Shown here piece after piece: positions 17,769 through 25,399 of a stretch of DNA of 64,000 bases; within the stretch, counting starts at the first letter, position 1, and each line of letters starts with the position of its first letter. The notes beneath the pieces are model-generated. The model made no database searches. It was not told where the DNA came from and saw only the letters and a program-made list of their open reading frames with translations. The DNA lies in the NCBI GenBank assembly GCA_963169235.1, contig CAUJCX010000047.1, positions 105,124 to 169,123 of the forward strand, given 5' to 3'. The stretch comes from Actinomycetota bacterium. GTDB lineage: Bacteria > Actinomycetota > Thermoleophilia > Miltoncostaeales > Miltoncostaeaceae. The position numbers were made by a program, and so were the translations under genes.

Positions 17769-18704
17769 GTGACCTTCCCGCCGCAGGACGACGGCCTCAC
17801 GGCTGAACGCTGTTACCGCCATCCCGACCGCGAGACGCTGTTGCGGTGCGGATCGTGCGAGCGCCCCATCTGCACCGACTGTGCGGTGGTGACGCCGGTC
17901 GGCGCCCGCTGCCACGAGTGCGCGGGCGTGCCCACCGGCGCGGCCCGCGTGGTGGCGGGAGCGCGCTCCGGGGTGGGCATCTCGTTGACCATCGCGCTCA
18001 TCGTCGTCAACGTCGTGGCGTTCATCTTCGAGTACATCAGGGCCGGCAACGGCCCCATCGACACCCAGCTGCTGTTCGACATGGGCGGCATGTTCGGGCC
18101 CGCCGTCGCCGACGGCGAGTGGTGGCGGCTCATCACGGCCGGGTTCCTGCACGGCGGCACCATCCACATCGCGCTGAACATGCTGGCGCTGTGGTTCGTG
18201 GGCACGGCGCTCGAGGACGGCATCGGCGCGCTGCCCATGGCCGTGGTGTACCTGTCGTCGGTGCTGTGGGGCTCGGCGGGGGCCGTGCTGCTCGACCCCA
18301 TGGCCGTCACCGTGGGCGCGTCCGGCGGCGTGTTCGGGCTGATGGGGGCCCTGGTCGTGGTGGCCCGGCAACGCGGCCTGCACGAGGTGACCCGCTCGGT
18401 GCTGGTGGTGGTGGGCCTCAACCTGGTGTTCACGTTCGCGGTGCCGGGCATCTCGGTGGGCGGCCACATCGGGGGCCTCCTGGGCGGGGCGGTGGCCGCG
18501 TTCGCGCTGATGGACGGCGGGCGCGTGCGCCGGGTGACGGCACCGGCGACGGCGGCGGCCGTGGTGCTGGTACTCGGGGCCGCGGTGGCGGTGGGCCTCT
18601 ACTTCGCGTCCCATCCCCTCGAGTCGCGCGTCGCGGCCGTCGCGGGGCACGCCGACACGGCGTTTGTCGCGTCCGCACCGGGGGTGCGTCATGGAGATCG
18701 GTAG
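17769..18704 (+). CDS. Rhomboid intramembrane serine protease with N-terminal zinc finger
   Basis: 311 residues. The first 55 carry a B-box-like zinc finger (CYRHPDRETLLRCGSCERPICTDC and RCHEC). The rhomboid core follows with six to seven helices: the LHGGTIHIALNM His/Asn motif, the catalytic serine in GASGGVFGLMGA, and the catalytic His in GGHIGGLLGG. These proteases cut transmembrane substrates within the bilayer. The same finger-plus-rhomboid layout is common in actinobacteria. The stop overlaps the start of the RodZ-like gene by 14 bp. Confidence 0.93.
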   Translation: MTFPPQDDGLTAERCYRHPDRETLLRCGSCERPICTDCAVVTPVGARCHECAGVPTGAARVVAGARSGVGISLTIALIVVNVVAFIFEYIRAGNGPIDTQLLFDMGGMFGPAVADGEWWRLITAGFLHGGTIHIALNMLALWFVGTALEDGIGALPMAVVYLSSVLWGSAGAVLLDPMAVTVGASGGVFGLMGALVVVARQRGLHEVTRSVLVVVGLNLVFTFAVPGISVGGHIGGLLGGAVAAFALMDGGRVRRVTAPATAAAVVLVLGAAVAVGLYFASHPLESRVAAVAGHADTAFVASAPGVRHGDR

Positions 18705-19470
18705 CCGGCTGCGCGACGCGCGGCGCGCCGCCGACGCCGACCTGTCCGACTGTGAGGCGTCCACCAAGATCCGGGCGAAGTACCTGATGGCGCTGGAGGA
18801 GGAGGACTTCTCCATCCTGCCGGAGCCGGTGTTCGTGCGCGGCATGCTGCGCACGTACGCGCAGTGGCTGGGGCTCGATCCGGCGCCGCTGCTGGAGGCG
18901 TACTCGGAACGCATCGGCGAGCCGGTACGCCCCGCGGCGGGTCCTCCCGCCCCGTCGGTGCCGTCGGGGCGCCCGCGGCCGACGTTCGTGTCGCTGCCGC
19001 GCGTCGACCGGCGGCGTGCCCGCCGTCGCGACGGGCGGCTGGTGGCGTTCGTCATCGGCGGCCTGCTGGTGGTGGCGGGCCTGGTGTGGCTGGGTTCGCG
19101 GGCGCGCGACGACGACGGCATGCGCCAGCGCACCGTGCCCGCGGCGGCCGGCGGCCCCAGCGTCAGCACGGTGCCCGTCGTCACCGGCGAGGGCGACGGG
19201 CCCGCCGCGGCGGCGCCCGTGCTGGTCATCATGGGCACGTCTCCCGCGGGAGCCGTCGTGCAGGTGCACCGGGTCGACGCCGAGGGTCCGCTGGTGTTCA
19301 AGGGCACGCTCACCCAGGGGCAGCGCCGGCGCATCGTCGTGCGCGGGCCGCTGTGGGTGCACGTCGCGCCCGGCGGCACCGTCGCGGCGCGCCTGGGCGG
19401 CCGCGGCGTGCGCCTGCCCAGCGGGGACGCGGGGGCGGTGGTCGATGTGGACGGGGTCCGCACGTCCTGA
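18691..19470 (+). CDS. RodZ-like helix-turn-helix membrane protein
   Basis: 259 residues from ATG 18691. An N-terminal HTH domain of the RodZ type (IGSRLRDARRAADADLSDCEASTKIRAKYLMALEEEDFSILPEPVFVRGMLRTYAQWLG) is followed by a basic Pro-rich linker, one membrane helix (LVAFVIGGLLVVAGLVWLG), and an extracytoplasmic beta-rich domain similar to DUF4115 (LVIMGTSPAGAVVQVHRVD, FKGTLTQGQRRRIVV). RodZ ties MreB filaments to the wall-synthesis machinery. No mreB is near, so the role in shape is inferred from the architecture only. It is coupled to the rhomboid gene by a 14-bp overlap. Confidence 0.82.
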   Translation: MEIGSRLRDARRAADADLSDCEASTKIRAKYLMALEEEDFSILPEPVFVRGMLRTYAQWLGLDPAPLLEAYSERIGEPVRPAAGPPAPSVPSGRPRPTFVSLPRVDRRRARRRDGRLVAFVIGGLLVVAGLVWLGSRARDDDGMRQRTVPAAAGGPSVSTVPVVTGEGDGPAAAAPVLVIMGTSPAGAVVQVHRVDAEGPLVFKGTLTQGQRRRIVVRGPLWVHVAPGGTVAARLGGRGVRLPSGDAGAVVDVDGVRTS

Positions 19471-19492
19471 CCCGGCCCGGGCTGCACCTGCG

Positions 19493-20527
19493 TCAGCCGG
19501 GCGCGGTCTCCAGCTGGTCGATACACTCGATGACGCCTGCCAGCAGGGCGATGGCGGCCTCGGCGTCGCCGGGGTGGACGGCCTCCACGCTCGAGTGGCC
19601 GTACCGCTGGGGGATGGAGATGCACCCGGCGATCGCGCCGGTGCCCGCCAGCTGAAGGGCCTGCGTGTCGGTGCCCCCCTTCCCGGAGGCGTGGAACTGG
19701 TGGGGGATGCCGCGGTCGCGGGCCACCTGCTCCATCAGGGCCACCAGACCCGTGTGGCCGATGGCCGACGCGTCCATCACGCGGATGGCGGCCCCGTCGC
19801 CCAGACGGGTGCCTCCCCCGGTCATGCCCGGGCCGTCACCCGACGGGCACGTGTCGATGGCGATGCCGACCGCCGGGGCCACGCGGTGCGCCACGGTGCG
19901 TGCGCCGCGCAGGCCGACCTCCTCCTGCACGGTGGCCGCGGCCACCAGCGTCCACGGGCACGGGCCGGCCGCGCGCAGCCCCTCCAGCATCACGAACACG
20001 CCCACGCGGTCGTCGAGCGCCTTGCCGGTCACCAGGTCGCCGATGCGCCGAAGCGGGCGGTCGCGGGTGACCACGTCGCCCACGCGCACCAGGGCGCGGA
20101 CGTCGTCGGCGCCGAGGCCCACGTCGATGACCAGCTCCTCGATGAGGGGTGCCCGCCGCCGGTCGGCGTCGCTCAAGACGTGCACGGGCGGGGTGCCCAC
20201 CACGCCCGGCACGGTGGTGCGGCCGTGCACCAGCACGGGCTGGCTGATGAGCGTGCGCGGGTCCCATCCGCCCAGGGGCAGCACGCGCAGGAACCCGGTG
20301 TCCTCGATGGCGGTGACCATGAGGCCCAGCTCGTCCATGTGGGCGGCCAGCAGCAGGCGGGGGGCGTCGTCCGCGGCGTCGCGGAAGCCCATCAGCGAGC
20401 CCATGGGGTCGCCGGCGACGCGGTCGCACAGGTCCTCCAGCTGCGGCCGCACCACGTCGGCGACGGCCTGCTCGCGTCCCGACGGGCCGTGGGCGTCCAC
20501 CAGGCGTTCCAACAGCGTCAGGTCCAT
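19493..20527 (-). CDS. M42-family metallo-aminopeptidase
   Basis: 344 residues from ATG 20527. The dinuclear metal site is visible: LAAHMDELG (first His/Asp), LDDRVGVF (bridging Asp), QEEVGLRGA (catalytic Glu pair), AIDTCPSGD, and a distal His in IPQRYGHSSVE. M42 enzymes form dodecameric cytoplasmic aminopeptidases that digest peptides; some were once annotated as endoglucanases. A GTG at 20536 lies within the TAAGGT box (20535-20540), so the ATG 7 nt downstream of that box is the better start. Confidence 0.9.
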   Translation of the reverse strand: MDLTLLERLVDAHGPSGREQAVADVVRPQLEDLCDRVAGDPMGSLMGFRDAADDAPRLLLAAHMDELGLMVTAIEDTGFLRVLPLGGWDPRTLISQPVLVHGRTTVPGVVGTPPVHVLSDADRRRAPLIEELVIDVGLGADDVRALVRVGDVVTRDRPLRRIGDLVTGKALDDRVGVFVMLEGLRAAGPCPWTLVAAATVQEEVGLRGARTVAHRVAPAVGIAIDTCPSGDGPGMTGGGTRLGDGAAIRVMDASAIGHTGLVALMEQVARDRGIPHQFHASGKGGTDTQALQLAGTGAIAGCISIPQRYGHSSVEAVHPGDAEAAIALLAGVIECIDQLETAPG

Positions 20528-20534
20528 GCGGGCC

Positions 20535-20540
20535 ACCTTA
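20535..20540 (-). promoter_or_regulatory. Leaderless -10 box of the M42 peptidase gene
   Basis: TAAGGT on the minus strand ends 7 nt before ATG 20527. Confidence 0.6.
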
Positions 20541-20564
20541 GCGGCCCGGGCCCCGCGCCATGGG

Positions 20565-21731
20565 TCAGCCGACGGGGCTGGGCGGCCGGGTGGCGGCCAG
20601 CAGCGGCCGCGGGTTGATGGTGCCCTCGCCGCGGCGCCACGTGATGGACAGCGCGCCCGTGGAGTTGCCCAGCGCCTGCCCGGGCACCACGGCCGTGCCG
20701 GCCTGCACGCCCGGGGCGTACGCGGCCAGCGGGCCGTACCCGATGCGGTCGCCCGCCGCGGTCACGATCCAGAACCCGACGCCCGCACGCTGCTCGTCGG
20801 CGCTGGCACCCGCCAGCGTGCCGGCCGTCGCCGCGACCACGGTGGCCATGGGGGCCGACTCCAGCGGCGTCGCGCACGACGTGGCGTCGTCGCACGGGTC
20901 GGTGGTGTACCGCACCTCGGCGTTGGCCGGGACGGCCAGCGGGAACGCGAACCCGTCGATGGTCGCCGCGGCGCCCGTGGCGGGGTCGGCACCGTGGCGG
21001 GCCGCGGCGCCGTCCACCGGGGGCGGCGTGCCGTTCCACAGCACCACCTGTACCGCGCCGTCGCCGGCGCGCGGCGGCGCCGCCGTGACGGGTGCCGCGG
21101 CCGGGGCGGGCACGGTGGCGTCGCACGTGACGGTGCGCTGGCGCGCCAGCGTGACGGGGGCCTGGGGGTTGCCGCCCAGCATCGCGTAGTAGCGCGACAC
21201 CCCGGCGGTCCAGTGCGAGTTGAGCCCACCCGGATCGTTGGTGGCGCCCACCGGCGCCCACTTCGAGCCGATGAGCGCGATGGTCTGGCGGCCCTCGCCC
21301 ACGTAGTGCTTGCCCAAGAGGCGCGCGGCGAAGCGCACGGCGTCCTTGTGGTCGGCGAAGCGCATGCCCGGGCCCAGCCCGAACGGGTTGTTGATCGTCT
21401 GCGCCGGTCCGTACGTCATAAGCATGGTCTCGTGCGCGGCCACGGCCACCACGAAGCGCGGGTCGATGCCGGCGGCGGTGGCCTCCGTCACGAACGTCTC
21501 GCCGTCACCCGCCAGCGGGCTGCCGGCGCGGGCCAGCACGGCGTCGATGCCTGCGGCGTCGTCGGGACGCACGCACGACAGCTGCTCGTTGGCGTTGACC
21601 GGGGCGGAGGGGGCGGAGGCGGGCGTCGCCGCGCCGGGCGCCGGGGCCTGGCCGACGGCCGACGTGACGCCGATCGCGAGGGCGGCCAGCAGCGGCGCGG
21701 CGGGAACCGCGTACGTGGGGCGAATGCGCAT
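20565..21731 (-). CDS. Secreted protein with glucosaminidase-like and M23-like parts
   Basis: 388 residues with an N-terminal signal peptide (AAPLLAALAIGVTSAVGQA) and an Ala/Pro linker. Residues about 60-180 resemble a glucosaminidase domain (IDPRFVVAVAAHETMLM with the likely catalytic Glu, INNPFGLG, then WTAGVSRYYAML). The C-terminal 130 residues follow the course of an M23 peptidase beta fold (GYGPLAAYAPGVQAGTAVVPGQALGNSTGALSITW...INPRPLL), but the zinc His residues are missing, so that part is probably non-catalytic. It likely acts on peptidoglycan outside the membrane. TATCCT (21739-21744) ends 7 nt before the ATG. Confidence 0.7.
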   Translation of the reverse strand: MRIRPTYAVPAAPLLAALAIGVTSAVGQAPAPGAATPASAPSAPVNANEQLSCVRPDDAAGIDAVLARAGSPLAGDGETFVTEATAAGIDPRFVVAVAAHETMLMTYGPAQTINNPFGLGPGMRFADHKDAVRFAARLLGKHYVGEGRQTIALIGSKWAPVGATNDPGGLNSHWTAGVSRYYAMLGGNPQAPVTLARQRTVTCDATVPAPAAAPVTAAPPRAGDGAVQVVLWNGTPPPVDGAAARHGADPATGAAATIDGFAFPLAVPANAEVRYTTDPCDDATSCATPLESAPMATVVAATAGTLAGASADEQRAGVGFWIVTAAGDRIGYGPLAAYAPGVQAGTAVVPGQALGNSTGALSITWRRGEGTINPRPLLAATRPPSPVG

Positions 21732-21738
21732 CCGCCCA

Positions 21739-21744
21739 AGGATA
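21739..21744 (-). promoter_or_regulatory. Leaderless -10 box of the secreted wall-protein gene
   Basis: TATCCT on the minus strand ends 7 nt before ATG 21731. Confidence 0.6.
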
Positions 21745-21787
21745 TCGGTCGCCCGAGGACATCAGATGAACATCGGGTGCGGCGGAT

Positions 21788-21814
21788 GTCACATGTGACG
21801 CTCTGTCACGTGAC
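21788..21814. promoter_or_regulatory. Two adjacent perfect palindromes upstream of the DksA/TraR-like gene
   Basis: GTCACATGTGAC (21788-21799) and GTCACGTGAC (21805-21814), with centres 16 bp apart, sit 14-40 bp upstream of the TACCAT -10 box. Both contain TCAC..GTGA, so they look like paired operator sites for a dimeric regulator overlapping the -35 region. Confidence 0.6.
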
Positions 21815-21827
21815 GTTCTCGGCTCGC

Positions 21828-21833
21828 TACCAT
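21828..21833 (+). promoter_or_regulatory. Leaderless -10 box of the DksA/TraR-like gene
   Basis: TACCAT is followed after 6 nt by ATG 21840. Confidence 0.6.
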
Positions 21834-21839
21834 GACCGG

Positions 21840-22202
21840 ATGACCGACGAACGCCAGGACGCCCTGGACGCGGCCCGCACGCGCATCGATGCGCGGGAGG
21901 CCGAGATCCACGAGGCGCTCAAGGGCCGTGACCTCGCCGCGGACGGCGACGAGCGCTCGGACGGCCACCATCACCCGGCGGAGGCGGCGTCCGACGCCGA
22001 GTACCGCGAGAAGCAGCTGCGCGATCAGCTGCGCATGCGCGACCAGCTCGAGCAGCTGGCGCGGGCCCGATCGGCCATCGACGCCGGCACGTACGGCGTC
22101 TGCGTCGACTGCGGGGAGGCCATCCCCGAGGGGCGCCTGAAGATCATTCCCGACGCCGAGCGCTGCGTCGCGTGTCAGACCCGGGCCCCCAGGCGCCGCT
22201 GA
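21840..22202 (+). CDS. DksA/TraR-family zinc-finger protein
   Basis: 120 residues: a long N-terminal helical region (coiled coil, about 1-85, with YREKQLRDQLRMRDQLEQLARARSAI), then a C4 zinc finger (YGVCVDCGEAIPEGRLKIIPDAERCVACQ). DksA-type proteins bind the RNA polymerase secondary channel and modulate initiation together with ppGpp. Actinobacterial relatives are often short like this one. Two palindromes directly upstream suggest specific regulation. Confidence 0.88.
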   Translation: MTDERQDALDAARTRIDAREAEIHEALKGRDLAADGDERSDGHHHPAEAASDAEYREKQLRDQLRMRDQLEQLARARSAIDAGTYGVCVDCGEAIPEGRLKIIPDAERCVACQTRAPRRR

Positions 22203-22218
22203 CCACGGGCTGAGGCCG

Positions 22219-23199
22219 TCAGCCGACCCCGGCGTGTTCGGCGGCGTCGCGGGTCTCGTCCGGTGTCGCCGCGCGAGACGGGTGGAGCGGCACGGAGGGC
22301 CGGGCCAGCACCCAGGCGAGCGCGACGCCCAGCGCCCACACCACGCCGGCGACCGAGACGTGCACGGCGATGATCTGCCACGGCAGCCCGGTGCGGTACT
22401 GGATCTCGCCCAGCGCGATCTGCACGATGAACACCGGCAGGAACGCCATGGTGAGCGGTGCGGCCAGCGGGTCACGGCTGGGCTCGCGCCACTGCCACAC
22501 TGCCAGCGTCACGATGAGCACCAGCAGGCCGAACACGGTGCGCACGTGCACCCAGGCGGCCTCCTCGAGGTGGCCGAAGCGGGTCAGCACCTCGGGGTCG
22601 CCGGAGTGCGGGCCCGCGGCCGTCACCAGGATGCCGCTGACGACCACCACCAGCAGCACGGCCAGGGCGATCCACGCCAGCGGGCCGCGGCGCAGGTCGG
22701 CGGCGCGGCGGCGCAGGTCGCGCAGGTCGCGGGCGCCCAGCAGCGTGATGACCGCGGCCGTCAGCGCGACGATCGACAACAGGAAGTGCGCGCCCACCAT
22801 CAGGGGGTGCAGGTCGAGCATCACCGTGACGCCGCCCAGCGGCACCTGGGCCATGCTGGCGGTCATCGCGGTGAGGGCGGCGCGGCGCACGTGGCGGGGG
22901 CGGCCCTCCAGCCCGCGCGACGCGAGCCACGTGACGATGGCGGTCAGCATCACCAGTGCCGACGCGACCCGGTTGGAGTACTCGATCACCGAGTGGTAGC
23001 CCGCCTCGGGGATCACGCCGCCGTTGCACAGGGGCCAGTCCGGGCACCCCAGGCCCGACTTGGTCAGCCGCACCAGGCCGCCGCTGGGGATGATGAACCA
23101 CAGCGCGACGACGTTGACCAGTGCCAGCGCGGCGAACCCGGTGCGGGTGGACAGCGCGCGTGGCACGAACGTGCGCGGGACGGCGGTGGGAGCGGGCAT
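22219..23199 (-). CDS. ctaA: Heme A synthase (CtaA/Cox15)
   Basis: 326 residues with about eight transmembrane helices in two homologous four-helix halves. The conserved His residues are present: HSVIEYSNR and PLMVGAHFLLS in the first half, AAWVHVRTVFG and IIAVHVSVAGV in the second. The extracytoplasmic loop Cys pair (GLGCPDWPLCNG), found in Bacillus-type CtaA, is also present. It oxidises heme O to heme A for aa3-type cytochrome oxidase. It is divergent from the gene at 23227, sharing a palindromic -10 region. Confidence 0.92.
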   Translation of the reverse strand: MPAPTAVPRTFVPRALSTRTGFAALALVNVVALWFIIPSGGLVRLTKSGLGCPDWPLCNGGVIPEAGYHSVIEYSNRVASALVMLTAIVTWLASRGLEGRPRHVRRAALTAMTASMAQVPLGGVTVMLDLHPLMVGAHFLLSIVALTAAVITLLGARDLRDLRRRAADLRRGPLAWIALAVLLVVVVSGILVTAAGPHSGDPEVLTRFGHLEEAAWVHVRTVFGLLVLIVTLAVWQWREPSRDPLAAPLTMAFLPVFIVQIALGEIQYRTGLPWQIIAVHVSVAGVVWALGVALAWVLARPSVPLHPSRAATPDETRDAAEHAGVG

Positions 23200-23208
23200 G
23201 TGCTGGCG

Positions 23209-23218
23209 ATGCTAGCGT
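23209..23218. promoter_or_regulatory. Shared divergent -10 region of ctaA and the 23227 gene
   Basis: The sequence ATGCTAGCGT contains GCTAGC, so both strands read a TANNNT box: TAGCAT on the minus strand (9 nt before ctaA ATG 23199) and TAGCGT on the plus strand (8 nt before GTG 23227). The boxes overlap by two base pairs. Confidence 0.6.
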
Positions 23219-23226
23219 CGGCGCCC

Positions 23227-23820
23227 GTGCCGGACGAGGTGTCAGAGGTCTCAGCTGGAGGGGCCGACCGGCCGTCGGCGGCGACCGGTGACGGCGGCCG
23301 CCGCCGGTCGGTCGGCCGGATGCTGGCCGTCGCCCTGATCGTCGCGGCGCTGGCCATTGCGGCCGTGTTCGCCGCGACGTCCGGGCTGCCGAAGGACCGC
23401 ATCATCCGCCACGCGGCCGGGTTCGGCGTGCTGGCGGGCGACGAGCCGGTGGACCCGGGGCCGCCGCCGCGGTTCAAGGGCGTGAGGTTCCCCGACCTGG
23501 CCAAGGAGGGCTGGCAGCCGGACGGCGCCCGCCGCGACGTGGTGGCCGACCGGGTGGCGCTGACCGTGTTCTACACCGGTGCCGGCGAGGGGCGGCGCCT
23601 GGCGGTGACCATCCTGTTCGGGCAGGCCCTGCCGCCCCCGCCGAACAGCAGCGTGGTGTCGTCGGGCGGTATCGTCATGGCCCGCATGGTGGAAGGCGAC
23701 CGGTCGGTCGTGAGCTGGCGCCGCCGCGGGAGGACGACGATCATTTCGGCGGCGTCGACCGACCCGGCCGACCTCGTCCGATTGGCCCGCATCGCGACCC
23801 CGGTGGGACCCCGAAAATGA
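23227..23820 (+). CDS. Hypothetical protein with one membrane anchor
   Basis: 197 residues from GTG 23227. A polar N-terminus (about 35 residues) precedes one membrane helix (MLAVALIVAALAIAAVFAAT); the rest (about 130 residues) lies outside or is peripheral, with beta-rich character (RVALTVFYTGAGEGRRLAVTILFGQAL, SGGIVMARMVEGDRSVVSWRRRGRTTIISAAS). No family recognised. It is divergent from heme A synthase and precedes a copper-type gene, so a role at the respiratory membrane is possible but not shown. Confidence 0.7.
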   Translation: MPDEVSEVSAGGADRPSAATGDGGRRRSVGRMLAVALIVAALAIAAVFAATSGLPKDRIIRHAAGFGVLAGDEPVDPGPPPRFKGVRFPDLAKEGWQPDGARRDVVADRVALTVFYTGAGEGRRLAVTILFGQALPPPPNSSVVSSGGIVMARMVEGDRSVVSWRRRGRTTIISAASTDPADLVRLARIATPVGPRK

Positions 23821-23863
23821 CCACGAGAAATCTCGCCCCAGGTAACAGTTTCGGCGTCCTGCG

Positions 23864-23892
23864 GTCGATGGGGAAGTACACACCCCATCGAC
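23864..23892. promoter_or_regulatory. 10-bp perfect inverted repeat upstream of the 28-residue ORF
   Basis: GTCGATGGGG (23864-23873) and CCCCATCGAC (23883-23892) are separated by 9 nt. The repeat ends 3 bp before the AAGGAG ribosome site, so it could be an operator or an mRNA hairpin that affects translation of the small ORF. Confidence 0.6.
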
Positions 23893-23907
23893 TCAAGGAG
23901 CGGGATC

Positions 23908-23994
23908 ATGCTGGAGGCACAGGTACGGCGGCTCGCATTCGGTTTCGTCGTGACCTTCGCCTCGCTGATCACGCTGCATACGCTCGTCAACTAG
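23908..23994 (+). CDS. 28-residue membrane micropeptide
   Basis: A short ORF with an AAGGAG ribosome site (about 8 nt before ATG), starting MLEAQVRRLAFGF and ending TAG at 23992. After a short amphipathic N-terminus with two Arg, residues 10-27 are a single hydrophobic helix (LAFGFVVTFASLITLHTLV). Third codon positions are mostly G/C in this frame. The overlapping frame that would extend the CopC/CopD-like gene upstream uses AGA, AAT, CCA and other codons rare in this window, so the small frame is the credible one here. No family recognised. Confidence 0.6.
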   Translation: MLEAQVRRLAFGFVVTFASLITLHTLVN

Positions 23995-24035
23995 CCCCCC
24001 GCGGGGGCGTCGCGGCGGGCCTCGTCGCCCTCGTC

Positions 24036-25370
24036 GTGGCGGTGCTGGCGGTGCTGTGGCTGCCGTCGCTCGCGGCGGCGCAGGCGCAACCCGTCGAACC
24101 GGCGTCGGCGCTGACCGTGCGCGATGGACGGGTGACGCTGGCGTTCGACGCTCCCGTGGAGATCCCCCAGGTGACCCTGGAGGTCGTGAACGCCGACGGG
24201 GCGGTGATCGGCACGCGCCCCGTGTTGCGCGACGGCGACCCGCAGGTGGTGACGGCCGACATCCAGCCGGGGACGACGCCGCGCATCATCCGGTGGCGGG
24301 TGCTGAGCCGCGACGGCCACGTGACGTCCGGGGTGATCGCGCCCCCCGGTGAGCGCGTGAGCGTGCCCGAGAACCCCATGGCCGAGGTGACCGCCGTGGT
24401 GGGCCGCACGCTGGTGGTGGTGGCGCTGGCCGTCATCCTGGGCCTCGTGATGCTGCGCTGGGGAGTGGTGGGCGCCGCGTGGCGCGACGGCGGGCTGGTG
24501 CCACCCGGCGTGCCGGACGACGCGGACGCGTTCAAGGCGCGGGCGTTCCCCATCCTCGAGTGGGCGGGAAACCGGTGGTGGGACGCGCTGTGGGTCGCGG
24601 TGACCGCGTGGGGCGTCGGCCTGGTGGCCACGGTCGTCGGCACGCTGTGGGCGCTCGACACCACCGACATCGGCGGGCTGCTGCTGCACGCCCGGCTGGG
24701 CCAGGCGGCCGCCGTGTCGACGCTGCTGGGCCTCGTCACCGTGGGGCTCGGCCTGTGGATCACCCGCCGCGAGGACGGCGACGACCCGCTGCCCCCCGCG
24801 TGGCAGGCGGTGGCCCTGGGCGGGCCCGCGGCGGTGGGGCTGGTGCTGGTGTCGTGGTCGGGGCACGCCGCCACCGGGGGGGACGCGGCGCTCAACATCG
24901 CGCTGGACGCCCTCCACAGCGGTGCGACGGCGGCGTGGATCGGCGGGCTGGTGGGCCTCATCACCCTGCTGCTCCCGGCGGGGGATCGCCTGGACGAGGA
25001 CGACCGCCTGCGCCTGGTGTCGGCCGCCGTGGTGCGGTTCTCGGCCCTCGGGCTGGTGGCGGTGGCCGTGCTGGTGATCACCGGCGTCTACCGCGCCATC
25101 GCCGAGGTGGGCAGCTTCGGGCACCTGTTCGGCACCGCGTACGGCTGGGTGCTGGTGGCGAAGCTGCTGGTGTTCGCGGGCATGTGCGTGGTGGCGGGGT
25201 ACAACCGCTTCGTGGTGCATCCGCGGCTCGAGCGCGCCGGCCTGGGGCTCGACGAGACCGACCACGGCGCGGGCCGCACGCTGGCGGCGACGGTGGGGAT
25301 GGAGCTGGCGTTGTCGGCCGTGTTGCTGGTGCTGGTGGGCGTGCTCATCGGCACCGCCCCGCCGGGGTGA
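24036..25370 (+). CDS. CopC/CopD-like copper resistance membrane protein
   Basis: About 444 residues if GTG 24036 is used. A hydrophobic signal segment (VAVLAVLWLPSLAAAQA) is followed by a CopC-like beta domain of about 90 residues (LTVRDGRVTLAFDAPVEI, IIRWRVLSRDGHVTSGVI) and a CopD-like domain with about eight membrane helices, including SWSGHAAT, ALDALHSGATAAWIGGL and YNRFVVHPRL. The CopC part lacks the N-terminal His copper ligand. The start is uncertain: GTG 24036 leaves no basic n-region, and upstream in-frame ATGs (23868, 23817) run through sequence with non-coding codon use. Function in copper import or homeostasis is inferred from the fold. Confidence 0.75.
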   Translation: MAVLAVLWLPSLAAAQAQPVEPASALTVRDGRVTLAFDAPVEIPQVTLEVVNADGAVIGTRPVLRDGDPQVVTADIQPGTTPRIIRWRVLSRDGHVTSGVIAPPGERVSVPENPMAEVTAVVGRTLVVVALAVILGLVMLRWGVVGAAWRDGGLVPPGVPDDADAFKARAFPILEWAGNRWWDALWVAVTAWGVGLVATVVGTLWALDTTDIGGLLLHARLGQAAAVSTLLGLVTVGLGLWITRREDGDDPLPPAWQAVALGGPAAVGLVLVSWSGHAATGGDAALNIALDALHSGATAAWIGGLVGLITLLLPAGDRLDEDDRLRLVSAAVVRFSALGLVAVAVLVITGVYRAIAEVGSFGHLFGTAYGWVLVAKLLVFAGMCVVAGYNRFVVHPRLERAGLGLDETDHGAGRTLAATVGMELALSAVLLVLVGVLIGTAPPG

Positions 25371-25387
25371 GCCCGGGCCCTGTCGGG

Positions 25388-25393
25388 TAGCAT
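25388..25393 (+). promoter_or_regulatory. Leaderless -10 box of gatCAB
   Basis: TAGCAT is followed after 6 nt by GTG 25400. Confidence 0.6.
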
Positions 25394-25399
25394 CGGCGC

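Noticed and set aside
23817..23907. Start of the CopC/CopD-like gene at ATG 23817 (ATGA overlap)
   Set aside because: Codons between 23817 and 23990 are unlike the rest of the window, and a short ORF with a ribosome site occupies the other frame. Kept only as an alternative.
23994..24008. GCCCCC-CGC-GGGGGC hairpin as a terminator after the micropeptide
   Set aside because: Short stem with a 3-nt loop that may lie within the signal region of the next gene; not distinctive in DNA of this composition.
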